From assembly GCF_039511225.1 (NCBI RefSeq), contig NZ_CP154261.1:4898001-4962000 (forward strand): a stretch of 64,000 nucleotides of DNA, given 5' to 3'. Numbering within the stretch: position 1 is the first letter of the stretch; the number at the start of each line of letters is the position of its first letter. Under the pieces are notes generated by a model. The model searched no databases, had not been told where the DNA came from, and worked only from the letters and a program-made list of their open reading frames with translations. Below, in pieces: positions 35,601 through 44,105 of this stretch. The stretch comes from Sphingobacterium multivorum. GTDB taxonomy: Bacteria; Bacteroidota; Bacteroidia; Sphingobacteriales; Sphingobacteriaceae. A program made the translations under genes and the position numbers.

Positions 35601-36719
35601 CGCGGCAACAGCGGCCGAAGCCACTGGATCGTTGGAAAGAGGATTAACCGTCTGCTCGACGTTGGTATTTACATTGATATCAATATTGCCGGCCGAATCC
35701 GGGGGAATATTATCGCCATTTAATGAGATTGATTGAACTGGCGCATCTGGGATCTCTACAGCAATAATTCCTTCTTCATTCGGAGGAACGTCTTCGCCGT
35801 TTACGGTTATTCCTTGAACCGGCGCGTCAGGAATTTGAACTGCAATATTACCGTTTGCATCAGGAGGAACATTTTGACCATTTACCGAAACAGACTGTAC
35901 CGGAGCTTTTGGGACAATAACTTCCTTATATTCGCCTTTTTCGTTTAAAAACTTGTTTGCATCACCGGCAGGGTCCGTTTTGACTTTGTCAACCTTAGCT
36001 TTGTCAATAGCCGTATAATCGTTGGCAGACAATCCTTTTCCGGTCTCCTTGTCCACTTTGTTCGCTAAGGTATTAGATAGTTCAAAAGCTGTCGGAAGAG
36101 CAATCAATTTACTAATTGCTGTATCATCAACAAGTGATTTACCTGTAACTTTATCAACCTTTGTATTTAAAGCAGAATTCAGCTCGGAACTGCTAGGGAG
36201 GGCATTTAGTTTAAGAATAGCACCATCATCAATTAAAGATTTACCCGAAACCTTCTCAACTTTGTTATCTACACGACCAGACAAGTCCGTTACAACCTTT
36301 TGGCTTATGGCCATAGTTGTAGACTGACCTAGTTCATTAACAACTGTTGTCACCGGTAAATCAGTATCGACCTTTTCAAGCTTACTTACACCATCCCAAA
36401 TTAGCATCACAATTTTACCTGTAACATCAACGTTTAAGGAGCCATTGTAGACACCTGATCCATTTGCCATGTAAACACCTGCCGGAGCCGGTCCTTCTCC
36501 TGAAATAAATGGAAAAGTAGGCCCAGCAACAGAGACCTTCAGATCATTATCTTGATACGAAAGCTGCGAAAACGTCAAAACCCCGTTCCCGATTTTATTG
36601 CGAATTCTACCTCCAAATCGAACAAGAGCCTGCTCCCCGTCGCCGAGGACCGGATTAGCTTGCAACCATGCGGCTTCGGTACCAATATTCCGAATAACGC
36701 GCGCTTTAATTCTTCTCAT
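29652..36719 (-). CDS. Giant tail fibre / receptor-binding protein with CotH-like and LRR domains
   Basis: This is a 2355-residue protein, the largest in the window. From the N-terminus: a short virion-binding head; K.GKSLxxD-type repeats at about 150-250; three ~27-residue repeats (PVQSVSVNGQNVPPDANGNI and variants) at about 273-350; a Gly-rich hinge GGGGGDGG near 420; Ig-like beta segments; a LamG/concanavalin-like region at about 740-905; a CotH-kinase-like domain at about 1035-1390 (IRLQGTSSLAYPIKNNRIYF, LKADFAESSSSHN, DNDT, WDIDHNT); leucine-rich repeats at about 1575-1760; and a beta-rich C-terminus. It most likely recognises the host surface. Confidence 0.82.
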   Translation of the reverse strand: MRRIKARVIRNIGTEAAWLQANPVLGDGEQALVRFGGRIRNKIGNGVLTFSQLSYQDNDLKVSVAGPTFPFISGEGPAPAGVYMANGSGVYNGSLNVDVTGKIVMLIWDGVSKLEKVDTDLPVTTVVNELGQSTTMAISQKVVTDLSGRVDNKVEKVSGKSLIDDGAILKLNALPSSSELNSALNTKVDKVTGKSLVDDTAISKLIALPTAFELSNTLANKVDKETGKGLSANDYTAIDKAKVDKVKTDPAGDANKFLNEKGEYKEVIVPKAPVQSVSVNGQNVPPDANGNIAVQIPDAPVQGITVNGEDVPPNEEGIIAVEIPDAPVQSISLNGDNIPPDSAGNIDINVNTNVEQTVNPLSNDPVASAAVAAALKEQTGKFGASVALNSIGEGADLKYSVSLLDEEGNILNTTDEFSGGGGGDGGSSTTKIVLTKVTQNQLIKEGDEVKLSFIFDHKDIASDTSTGLNGNAKITIGSGASSIVFDRVLTAGKLDTIDVTKFVKVGSNSVRLRVEVDTGESVQVSSVLWSVQVITLKLSSSFDFATLVKVGGSVAVPFNLNGSGTKTVRVFLDGVEIDTRTITSSYANGSFNISAVGLAPGSHSVQMVAEVAVTTEKILKSNSIYFDIAVYNESTNSLPIIAARFDYADGTIIAKNSRPYITAGRFADYSVRFAAYNPAAPTNLVTVKVAGTVISSMTTSFIQRSVSAKSAVEGSLQGQIQTGSTTYTFGVNITDIGIDLEEPTDGLKLKLSAIGRTNNDTNKTEWSFNGITTTFTGVQFAGDGWLENALRLANGGKAEINYKPLDGLSATAPNSFAFTAKIKVSSVTDNTKPLLSCMDAGVGFVIYPEKVQMISRGNSEVSMEIAPEQEYNIAFVSFPAAGSNSSDYEKLNDKMMYLYINGSLSGIAQRGITDIIYQETPRNIVVSSEGATIDLYNVRSYGNYLTDSQVLDISTLDLNDINEIVEKYNFNNVIDSEGNVTVDSVPNDMRYIIITGEAPNGMDIVEYAAAMNDKDSRYNVTEILHVKKSQPSLNWRLAGGCIRLQGTSSLAYPIKNNRIYFKNAQKQPGELWLGCDKDGNGGVLQTVVKWSFKTENSRGKKPAPVDVWCLKADFAESSSSHNTGLARLINDILVSAGILTPAQKYVDPSFAYDVRTTVDGEPQYLFSRKTKDEAPRFVGKFNMNNDKSSESVFGFLDIPGYHRSADGLSASEWITNKFGGKNPTECWEFLNNDFPMGSYLNDDFDAKESDGSPSWMRVFEARFPDDSAINAEYKAGTKKPFYLERFVKWVKSTQNDPAKFKAELADYVDVEHLCAYYNVTDIFAAVDQRVKNQMLAFYYDPVKDKVLGYFILYDNDTINGVRNDGRLKYAWDIDHNTLDPELTASAGKNVYAFAGHDSILWKNLRDQFAPQLETTYGKMRSFMTNEAIFNMFDKEQSGKFAERIYNLDAQYKYIKPKTLGIDVIVNGEITNNKYSYLEAAQGSRSSHRKWWLINRLELFDAKYGTGQYTLTDITWKGISDAGAKITASPTRDFYFEVRREAAIMNRSFVAKGASWSYTYNQTANVGTIFHLYGGKFMRTLDLSQWGGFTDMNLPTLPALEELILGSMTKTYTLSELVIATKLPKLKLLNISKFTTIPTIDLSGCRLLEEFIGRGCTSMTDITLAPGAAIKKLTLPQNLSSLKLIGLPNITANNILFPDGNNVKTLIVENCPLIDWKAVKALCPVLTHIRVTDVNETGNGTFLNQFLSMKGIDEKGNTTAYPALIGTYTLTSYPANYDVLVAAFPLLTFKEPAYTAIAINMEVEADSNVTNLDNNTGYASGTAYVPNGHIKKILDKRYRCLGKQTADGKMNIIKLHNDNSNYFADAANIANATPAVLDSSQGDIFVYEPEFWYKSLSDGDNTYLMVSSNTEKPANPDPSTYITHKLAYDANGLNNADLATAPNLSLLNGFGFGKGQLTIQSSIVNGDNFRSHKVVVTGYKKALISTVTIKDENTATSGFIVFTDSAGIVLSTTFVKGKVNWQPVRKIIDIPANAHTMYFSHRMIMYSMVDPYVVLSNSNNIFDFAITDWSKHEPELIGATQITSNNGKLGSYVSGLKVVKGVPVSQIMSNFLNPRGLYPISYFQHKTMSIMFLLAYGTDNMERFGYSSLNMNYNLSTVGVTAKLGMKDTIKGANGFPVLIENGKEVEIYTNNLLGYEQGYVFEMKEAMTPPTYVSRNSDQFVAKMMEVTVNNGGVEVPFAFPKGNDVGEKAIYRITDLGKFEVIPSGVSSTYRHSNTLNYTEYSSAQSTGSFMCRGAGSGALGKSIFGFAIVIYDATNRIITDNVALSTSRICFPHSDRIVKKTSVSEFTNITNFK

Positions 36720-36725
36720 ATTTTC

Positions 36726-37634
36726 TTACGATAAATCTTGCTGTTCAATAAAAGCATCAAACGATTCTCCGGTAGCACCTTGATCAATAATATATTCTTC
36801 ATTATCCACTGGCTGTATCTCATGGCCACAGGCAGTGTTATAGAAGTATCGGCCTTGCTGAAAATTGACAATCAATTGCCAATAAGCCAATCCATCGATC
36901 TGCGATTCTTCCAAGGAAATGTTTTTGATACTTCCTTCTCGTAAGTTTTTGGGGGTAGTGATGGTAACATCGCGATGAATAGCCATAAAAGCGATTGATT
37001 CATACACGAAATTTGGAATGATACCAAAATCTATATCGTATGTGATGTTAACTTTCCGAGAAATATCGACAATTTCCCCGTGTCCGTCTTCTTCACTTTC
37101 GATTGAGATAGATGGTAAACCTTTTGTTATAAAGGTATCAACAAAAATGCGGAATCTAAAACCAAAATCTCCTAAATAATAAACTGGGTCAACATTATTT
37201 GTCTCAGACCATTCTAGCATTAGATATTTATTAATGTCGCTGATAGGCGAAAAGATTTCAGAGAAATATTCTGAGTGGCCAGTGACTATTTTCAGATAGT
37301 AGCACTTCCCACATTCTAGAACTAAGTTAACCCCGTCACTTTTCTTGATCCCATAGTCAGCTAACCAGAGATAGTAATTAAAGTCTAGATCTTTTAAAAT
37401 AACTTTCTTCAGCTGAGCTATCGATAAGTCAGAAACCTTTACCCCGCTCTCGTTATAAATGTGAAACGACTTAATAGTTTCGTCAAGTGAAAATCGAATT
37501 TGAAAAGGAAGTAGTCGATCATTTTGGACCGATAGTTCAAACATATGATTTTCATAGCCTGGTTGAAATCGAATTTGCTTTTCAATATCATCATACCAGG
37601 TAATAGGCTGCGGGATTTCATCGAATAATAACAT
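36726..37634 (-). CDS. Phage tail protein, function unknown
   Basis: This 302-residue beta-rich protein lies between the tail-tip protein and the giant fibre (gaps of 4-6 bp). No known motif is recognised. It has a few cysteines (LECGKCYYLKI, ACGHEIQ). Position and size suit a distal tail or baseplate component that attaches the fibre. The three tail genes form one tightly packed operon. Confidence 0.65.
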   Translation of the reverse strand: MLLFDEIPQPITWYDDIEKQIRFQPGYENHMFELSVQNDRLLPFQIRFSLDETIKSFHIYNESGVKVSDLSIAQLKKVILKDLDFNYYLWLADYGIKKSDGVNLVLECGKCYYLKIVTGHSEYFSEIFSPISDINKYLMLEWSETNNVDPVYYLGDFGFRFRIFVDTFITKGLPSISIESEEDGHGEIVDISRKVNITYDIDFGIIPNFVYESIAFMAIHRDVTITTPKNLREGSIKNISLEESQIDGLAYWQLIVNFQQGRYFYNTACGHEIQPVDNEEYIIDQGATGESFDAFIEQQDLS

Positions 37635-37638
37635 ATAC

Positions 37639-40320
37639 TTAAATTATAATGTAAGCGGAATCCGGTTCGATCGAAATATCGATCTTCCAGTTCTCATGGT
37701 CATAGTTATAACAACCGGAATAATTCCTCTGAGTGGTGTAATCTTTGTACAACTCATAAACACTCCCCTCGCTGATATCGGCATTAAATACGAATTCATA
37801 GCTATTTGAGGAATCATAGTAATCTGTAAACTTTTGTTTGATTTTTATTTTCAGATTATATCCCTCCGCATCCAACGGTAGTGTACGAGCACTGTCTCTC
37901 CAAAGCTTTAAAGTAATATCCGATAAGGTTTCGCGACCAAAAGCCTGCATTCCATTATCACAATTACCTATCACCTCCTTTCGATCGTCGATTTTATGAA
38001 AAGAAATATAGATAGTGCTTGACTCGAATACGTTAACTGTTATCGTACCTGTCGCTTCGTTAAGGTAGGTATCTCTTATTTTATATGAAAAGGTATCCTC
38101 TCCTACAAAATCATTAGCCGGCATATAAGTGAAATTACCGTTAGATTCGATAGCCACAGAACCACCATGTGAGGTTGTTTTGTTTTCCGGAATAACAGTG
38201 ATCTCCGTTGAGGCTGTATCATTTTTTTGAATTGATCCAGCACCAGGTCTTAATTGATGGTTTTTAGCGATAATGAAATTATTCCCATTAGCAATGGGTA
38301 AAGAAGTTCCTTGTTTAACCGTAATAGTGACCTTGGCATTATTTGATATCTCGCCAAAATTATCCTTCACATTGTAAAACACAAAAGCATCACCGACATA
38401 GCCTGTTTCAGGGGTGTATCTGATTTTAAAATCATCAGTTACAACAGCTCTTCCAGGATACATCGAAGTAATGTTAAGTGTAGATGGAATAATCACGCCA
38501 TCCGTGTCAATGTCATTGTCAAGGACATCAATAACGACAGGAGTATTTTGAAAAGTTTCAGCGAAATCATCAACAGCTTGAGGAGGAATATTATCTTCCA
38601 GTTTTCCTTCCGCGGGGAAAGCTATTTTCAGTTCAACAATTTCCTTGAAAAGGTTAAATGATGCAGATTCCAAAACGCCGTCATCCCCCAGTGCTGTTCT
38701 AATAAGCCCATCGGTATCAAAATCTGACTCACAGCACAATTTATACTTTACTTTTTCCTGAACTTTGATCGGTTTAACAGACAACGCCAGAGTCGCTAGA
38801 CCATTCATTTTGAAGTTAAGCATATACCGGTTATGCCTCCAGTAATCCCGATGCAGTTGCGACCAAGCCAAAGGATTGTTTATCGTATTCCCCCCTCTAA
38901 TAGAAGCTTCCCTAAATGGGCTCATCCCTTGAGAACAAGCTATGAGAACGAAACCATCATCAGACACAACTTTACTATCAGCATCTGGATTAGCAAGACA
39001 TTGCAGTAAATCCGTACTAAAGTTTTTTATCGGATATTTATCTTCATCCTTTTCTTTTCCAGCGATAGAATTTGTATATATTATTGGAGCCGCCTTAAAA
39101 TCACCATACGAAGTATCGTCCATAAAAGAAAATGTTTCCATTCTCGGGATACCGTCATAGTCATATTTATATCGTCGATTTGCCTTGTTTAACTCTGCGC
39201 TTTGTCCAACTGTTGTATCAATACCCTTGTTCCTTGATTTATAAGAAACGTGCTCTATTTTAAATTTTTTATCATCGGTAATTTCCCATTCCAATTGAAA
39301 AATATTGCAAATATCCTCCAACAGATCTGCCAGCGTTAACTCTCCCTTATTTGCATTTCCACTAACAAACGGACGTTTCACGTCAGATTTTTGAAAGACC
39401 AACAAATTGGTTACTCTGGATGGCAAACCGGTTACATAATTGATAGTGCTGGCATTTTCAGGATTCCACTGAAAAAAATCTGAAGTTAATGTTAAATCAT
39501 TGCAAATTGTCAATAGAAACTGTTCAAAAATATTTTTCAATAGCATGCCATTGTCAATAGGCCTATCAAGAACTTTACAGGTAAATAAATAACTTCGATC
39601 TGTGTATTCGTATTTTACATCGTAAACTATGGGATTACGGGCATATTTACCGAAACCTAATGATATCCAGCCCTCGCTAGTCAAATCCACAGCGCTATCT
39701 TTAACTTCTCTTGCCCATGTAATTTCGTGATGTTCGTCCTCTTCAATAGCAGCAAATTGCTGAGCCCCATTAGTTCCATTATTATAATAAATACTATATT
39801 CTCTTATTCTTACCCAACCTTTAGATCCAGGATCGCTTTCTCCAGGAAATGGATCCCAAGCACCCCTGTTTGATGAAAAGGATTCAGTTTCAATTCGGCC
39901 TTCGGCAGTAATAAGATTTACTTTTGGATAAACACTATTCAATATGTTTAATGTCGTGTCTTTTCCGGATTCGTAACATACATATTTATCGGAGGTATCA
40001 ATAGACAACTCCACTTTACAATTATCGAGATCCCATTCTCCTGAATTTAGGGAAATCACTCCATTGAACCAGTTATCATTCCATTTACCCCCACAATACT
40101 TTTGAATGACGATTTCCAAAGGATCAAACCGATAAACAAGCAGCTCCTGTTCATAAAGCCAATTAAAATCTTCTCCAATCAATATAATGCTCCCTTTGAT
40201 TGTTCTGGCAAAATCAGAGCGATTAGACTTTTTGTCAAAAACTTTATCTAGCGATCCATCATTCGTGGGAAAAACCTGTCTTTTCCCCGATCTTCCTGTG
40301 ATAAAATATCTATACTGCAT
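37639..40320 (-). CDS. Tail-tip / hub protein with Ig-like (cadherin-like) insertions
   Basis: This is an 893-residue protein that starts on the TAATG overlap with the tape-measure stop. The N-terminal ~560 residues are of tail-hub type with no enzyme motif. Residues about 570-765 hold two BIG_9/cadherin-like Ig repeats with the signatures PQAVDDFAETFQNTPVVIDVLDND and GYVGDAFVFYNVKDNFGEISN, then ANDFVGEDTFSYKI. The C-terminal ~130 residues are beta-rich. Ig repeats on tail proteins are known to give weak adhesion to host surface glycans. Confidence 0.75.
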   Translation of the reverse strand: MQYRYFITGRSGKRQVFPTNDGSLDKVFDKKSNRSDFARTIKGSIILIGEDFNWLYEQELLVYRFDPLEIVIQKYCGGKWNDNWFNGVISLNSGEWDLDNCKVELSIDTSDKYVCYESGKDTTLNILNSVYPKVNLITAEGRIETESFSSNRGAWDPFPGESDPGSKGWVRIREYSIYYNNGTNGAQQFAAIEEDEHHEITWAREVKDSAVDLTSEGWISLGFGKYARNPIVYDVKYEYTDRSYLFTCKVLDRPIDNGMLLKNIFEQFLLTICNDLTLTSDFFQWNPENASTINYVTGLPSRVTNLLVFQKSDVKRPFVSGNANKGELTLADLLEDICNIFQLEWEITDDKKFKIEHVSYKSRNKGIDTTVGQSAELNKANRRYKYDYDGIPRMETFSFMDDTSYGDFKAAPIIYTNSIAGKEKDEDKYPIKNFSTDLLQCLANPDADSKVVSDDGFVLIACSQGMSPFREASIRGGNTINNPLAWSQLHRDYWRHNRYMLNFKMNGLATLALSVKPIKVQEKVKYKLCCESDFDTDGLIRTALGDDGVLESASFNLFKEIVELKIAFPAEGKLEDNIPPQAVDDFAETFQNTPVVIDVLDNDIDTDGVIIPSTLNITSMYPGRAVVTDDFKIRYTPETGYVGDAFVFYNVKDNFGEISNNAKVTITVKQGTSLPIANGNNFIIAKNHQLRPGAGSIQKNDTASTEITVIPENKTTSHGGSVAIESNGNFTYMPANDFVGEDTFSYKIRDTYLNEATGTITVNVFESSTIYISFHKIDDRKEVIGNCDNGMQAFGRETLSDITLKLWRDSARTLPLDAEGYNLKIKIKQKFTDYYDSSNSYEFVFNADISEGSVYELYKDYTTQRNYSGCYNYDHENWKIDISIEPDSAYIII

Positions 40321-43300
40321 TATTTCTTCTTTTTAATTCGCCGAGTAATATTCCCCTGTTGTTCGACAATATGGGTATCGGTTTCAGTGACAATCTTTCG
40401 CTTCCTTTCAATATCCAAAAGCATGCGATTTGATCTAGCGATATCTTTCAACTCTTCTGACTCAGCAAAAGCTAAAAGAGCTTCTTTATATCTATTATCC
40501 CTTTCTTGCTTTTGCCCTGATAAAACTAGGACCCGGGTTGTCTTTTCTATATCCGGAGCTATTGCAACACCAGTACCATCTAAAAGATCATCCATCAATG
40601 AGCCAACTTTACCCAGATCATCATCGTTAATAGCTTGAAGAAATGGAAGATATTTTTGCGTAGATAGCTTATTGATTGCAAAGAACCCTTCGCCCCCTTC
40701 AACCTCTGCAACGCGCTTACCAGTTTTTTCGTTATAAACGCCAAGCCCACCTTGTTCGTGACTTGGGCCGTTAAGTAGGAAGGATCCACCATCACGGAAC
40801 TTAGGTACTTCACCAACACTTTTCATAGCCATAGTCTTTGAGGCTACAAAACCACCCCACATTGCACCAATAGCGGCTATCGCAAGTGGAACTCCAATAA
40901 ATGGTATTGATGAAAAAGCTTTAAATATATTCGCTGATGCCGTTATCATAGATGATACTTGAGATATTGAGTCTGCCACCAACTGCATCCTTTGTATATC
41001 AGCTTCCTTCTTTTGAAGTTCAGCTTTCTGACGGAGTTCTTCCTCCCTCTGCATTCTTAATGCGTCAATCTCTTGTTGTTTTGCTGTTACGTTATTGGCA
41101 TACCCATCCTTTTGTAGGTCTAATTCTTTGTTCAACGCATCTTCTACCTCAGAAATTTGATCATTCAACGCATCAATTTCTCTTTGTTTCGCATCTATCC
41201 TTTTATTTATAGAAGCTTCCCAAGCCTCAGTAATCTGATTAAACACATTTCTATATGAATCAACTATAGTTCTTGCTTCATCATCATTAACATCCAAACC
41301 TAAGAGCTGAAAAACGTTTGTTTTCTTTTTAGTAGTGGATTTGCCAAGTTTCAAATTCAACTCCTCTATAAGCGCTTCAGTCTGAGCTATTGCAACAGCA
41401 TTTTCCCTACCACCAACTTTTCTTAGCAATTCAAGTCTCTCTTGCGCGGCATCGCGCATGATTTTATACTTGAGATTTTCACGAATCTTCTCTTCTTCCT
41501 CCTCAGTTTTACCTTTGATCTTAATGAGTGAAATTTTAGCAGTTTCAATATCCTCCCGGTCTTTCAACTCAAGAAGAGAGTACTTCAGATTGATATTGGC
41601 AATTTCCTTATTTTTCTGCTCTGTAAAATCTTTCTCATTACCATAGGACTTTTTCCAATCTTCTTCGAGCTTTCTATATTTATCCTCAAGCTCTGATAAT
41701 TCAAGCTCCTTATCTTCTTTATTGATACGCATGAGAATTTTATCCTGCTCCTTTTGGCTCTCGACAAGCTTATCAAAATACAAAACATCAATGGCCCACA
41801 TTTTGGAAAGATGTTCGCTTAATAATTGCTCTTTAAGAGCATTTTGAGAAGTAATCAGTGTATTTTTTTCCTCTTCAGTTCCTGCGAACTCGGCCAACTC
41901 TCTCGCTAGCCTGTCAACTTCTTTTTTGTAACGGGATTCTTCAAGTTCCTTTTCCTTCTCAGCACCATCTTGCATTTGCCGAATCCTGGTCTCATTTTTT
42001 TCAAATTCAAGATCTTTGATTTGATTGTTGAACTCTCTTATTCTTTTCAACTCAGCCTGACGTTTTCGTTCAGCTTCTTCCGCGGCCCTTCTGGCCTTAT
42101 CAGCGGCTTTTTTTGCATCCTCGGCAGCTTTCTTCGCCTCATCAGCCAAACGATTACGCTCCTCAATTGCCAATACAGATCTCTTCTGATTTAACTCGAT
42201 CAACTCTTGGATTTGCTCTTTGGTATTTCTCGCATGAACTTTCGCATACTCCGCGAGGACTTTCTTCCGATCATCGATTATCCTAAGCTCTTCCTTGAAA
42301 ATATCGCGCTCTTTACCGCCCTGAGCCTTTAGGATCTCGATACGCCTATTAGCAGCTTCTGTGTAAACTTGGTTTTCCTTTTCGATACGATTATAGGTTT
42401 GGCGCTGCAGCTCATCATTAAAACCTTGGGAGAAGTTTTTAACCATGTTCATGCTATTAAGGAATGAATCAACAGCCGCACTAGCACCTTCCGTAAACAG
42501 GACAAAAAGTGTTTTAAGCGGCCAAATCAACCATTGGAGAACGGCATTACCTACGCCCATAGCCACTTGTTTAATCTTATCTACAGTGTCACCGAATTTT
42601 TGGGCCACTGGACTAGATATCCTAATGGAATCGGTAAGCTTGTCCCAATTCGTAATTAGGTAACCTATTGCAAGAACAATCAAGCCTATGCCTGTCGCTG
42701 CGAGTGCTAATCTAAAAACTTTTAATGCCCCCGTCGATGCGCCAACAACAACGTTATACAGAGCCTGACTCGCTGTCAATGCCTTATTTGCAACTGACTC
42801 TCGATTTTTAAGTTCAATCTGGATTTGTTGAAGCCCTTGGAGAATAGAAATACCTGCAGTCAGCTTAGCAATGGTTTTTTCTACAGTTTCACTTTCCGCT
42901 CCAAAAAGGGCCATAGCTCCTTGAGCTATATTAAACCCTGATGCGATTAAGGTTCCTGCTTCGATCAAACCATCAAGACGGGGAGTTTCACTTGCAACCT
43001 GTTTTAATTCATCCTTTACACCGGAAATAGCCTGTTTCAATTTAACGGCTTTATTCATCAATTCATCATATTCCTTCCCATCACCTAGACCCTCCGCTTT
43101 CATCTTGGCCATCTGCTGAACCACTTCCTCCAATTGGGCACCAAGGGATTTGACTTTTTCTTCAGCCTCAGGTATGACTTTATTCCCTAATTCATCGAAG
43201 CCCTCTTTACCTGCATTTTTGATTTGTTTTAAACGGACCTCAACAGCTTCGATCTCCTTATTTAGCTTAACTATTTCCTGGGGATTAGCTTCAATATTTA

Positions 43301-44102
43301 GGGCATCTTGAAGGAACTTTAATCTGTCTACTAATTGATCACTTGAAAGACTTGAGACATCTAGAACCTCAGATGTCCTCCCAAGCATAGTATTAGCTTC
43401 CTCGATGTCTGCTGACAGAGTTTTAAATAACTCAGATTCCTTATCTAAACCTTCCATTTTCTTGGAGACGAAATCTATCATTGCTCCAAGTTGTTCCATT
43501 TCGTTAGAAGCATTATTCAGATCTTTAGCCAGTGAATCAAGTTCATCATTGGAAAAAGACCCCATAATAGAATCAGATAACTTGTCCGTCAATGCTCCAG
43601 CTTCTTTGAGCTTATCGTTCATTGGAGTAATCGCCTTGCTGGCTCTGTCATACGCGGAGATAATGTTATCTCGCATACGTTCCATAGATTTAGCCAAGAC
43701 TTTTATCTGTGTTGGATCTGTCGCAGTTTTTAACGCTTCTTTAAAATATTCAAGATGCTCTGTGTAATTCTTGACAGCCGCCGCAGATGAATCGTTAAGC
43801 TTAACCCCTTCCTTCTGCTTTTTAGCAATTTCATCGAGAACCCCAACCATTACCTTTTCGGCTTTAGCCCGTTCTTCAGCTACTTTTTTAAGAGCGAGAG
43901 TATTTTGTGCCTGATCACCTAATGCTTTATTTGATTTTTCCGCACCAGCAACCATTTCCTTGTTCATTTCCGAAATATGGTCCCTAGTTTTAGATGCTTG
44001 GGCCTGCACCTCCTTAGCGGATTCAACAACTTTACTCAGATCGGCGATGATATTAGAAACATCACTCGCAAATGGTATTTTATATTCTTCTCCCGTTGCC
44101 AT
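40320..44102 (-). CDS. Tape-measure protein
   Basis: This 1260-residue protein sets siphophage tail length. It is mostly alpha-helical coiled coil, with long Lys/Glu/Ala-rich helices (AKKAAEDAKKAADKARRAAEEAE at about 655-680). Hydrophobic stretches lie at about 460-485 (LALAATGIGLIVLAIGYLI) and 1065-1085 (IPFIGVPLAIAAIGAMWGGFVA). The C-terminus has the GGSFLLNGPSHEQGG..GVYNE module often found at tape-measure ends. By the usual ~1.5 angstrom per residue rule the tail would be near 190 nm, which is inference. It follows the frameshifted chaperones, as is standard. Confidence 0.9.
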   Translation of the reverse strand: MATGEEYKIPFASDVSNIIADLSKVVESAKEVQAQASKTRDHISEMNKEMVAGAEKSNKALGDQAQNTLALKKVAEERAKAEKVMVGVLDEIAKKQKEGVKLNDSSAAAVKNYTEHLEYFKEALKTATDPTQIKVLAKSMERMRDNIISAYDRASKAITPMNDKLKEAGALTDKLSDSIMGSFSNDELDSLAKDLNNASNEMEQLGAMIDFVSKKMEGLDKESELFKTLSADIEEANTMLGRTSEVLDVSSLSSDQLVDRLKFLQDALNIEANPQEIVKLNKEIEAVEVRLKQIKNAGKEGFDELGNKVIPEAEEKVKSLGAQLEEVVQQMAKMKAEGLGDGKEYDELMNKAVKLKQAISGVKDELKQVASETPRLDGLIEAGTLIASGFNIAQGAMALFGAESETVEKTIAKLTAGISILQGLQQIQIELKNRESVANKALTASQALYNVVVGASTGALKVFRLALAATGIGLIVLAIGYLITNWDKLTDSIRISSPVAQKFGDTVDKIKQVAMGVGNAVLQWLIWPLKTLFVLFTEGASAAVDSFLNSMNMVKNFSQGFNDELQRQTYNRIEKENQVYTEAANRRIEILKAQGGKERDIFKEELRIIDDRKKVLAEYAKVHARNTKEQIQELIELNQKRSVLAIEERNRLADEAKKAAEDAKKAADKARRAAEEAERKRQAELKRIREFNNQIKDLEFEKNETRIRQMQDGAEKEKELEESRYKKEVDRLARELAEFAGTEEEKNTLITSQNALKEQLLSEHLSKMWAIDVLYFDKLVESQKEQDKILMRINKEDKELELSELEDKYRKLEEDWKKSYGNEKDFTEQKNKEIANINLKYSLLELKDREDIETAKISLIKIKGKTEEEEEKIRENLKYKIMRDAAQERLELLRKVGGRENAVAIAQTEALIEELNLKLGKSTTKKKTNVFQLLGLDVNDDEARTIVDSYRNVFNQITEAWEASINKRIDAKQREIDALNDQISEVEDALNKELDLQKDGYANNVTAKQQEIDALRMQREEELRQKAELQKKEADIQRMQLVADSISQVSSMITASANIFKAFSSIPFIGVPLAIAAIGAMWGGFVASKTMAMKSVGEVPKFRDGGSFLLNGPSHEQGGLGVYNEKTGKRVAEVEGGEGFFAINKLSTQKYLPFLQAINDDDLGKVGSLMDDLLDGTGVAIAPDIEKTTRVLVLSGQKQERDNRYKEALLAFAESEELKDIARSNRMLLDIERKRKIVTETDTHIVEQQGNITRRIKKKK

Positions 44103-44105
44103 GTT

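Noticed and set aside
29652..36719. Diversity-generating retroelement acting on the tail fibre
   Set aside because: No reverse transcriptase (YxDD) or template repeat is visible in the window.
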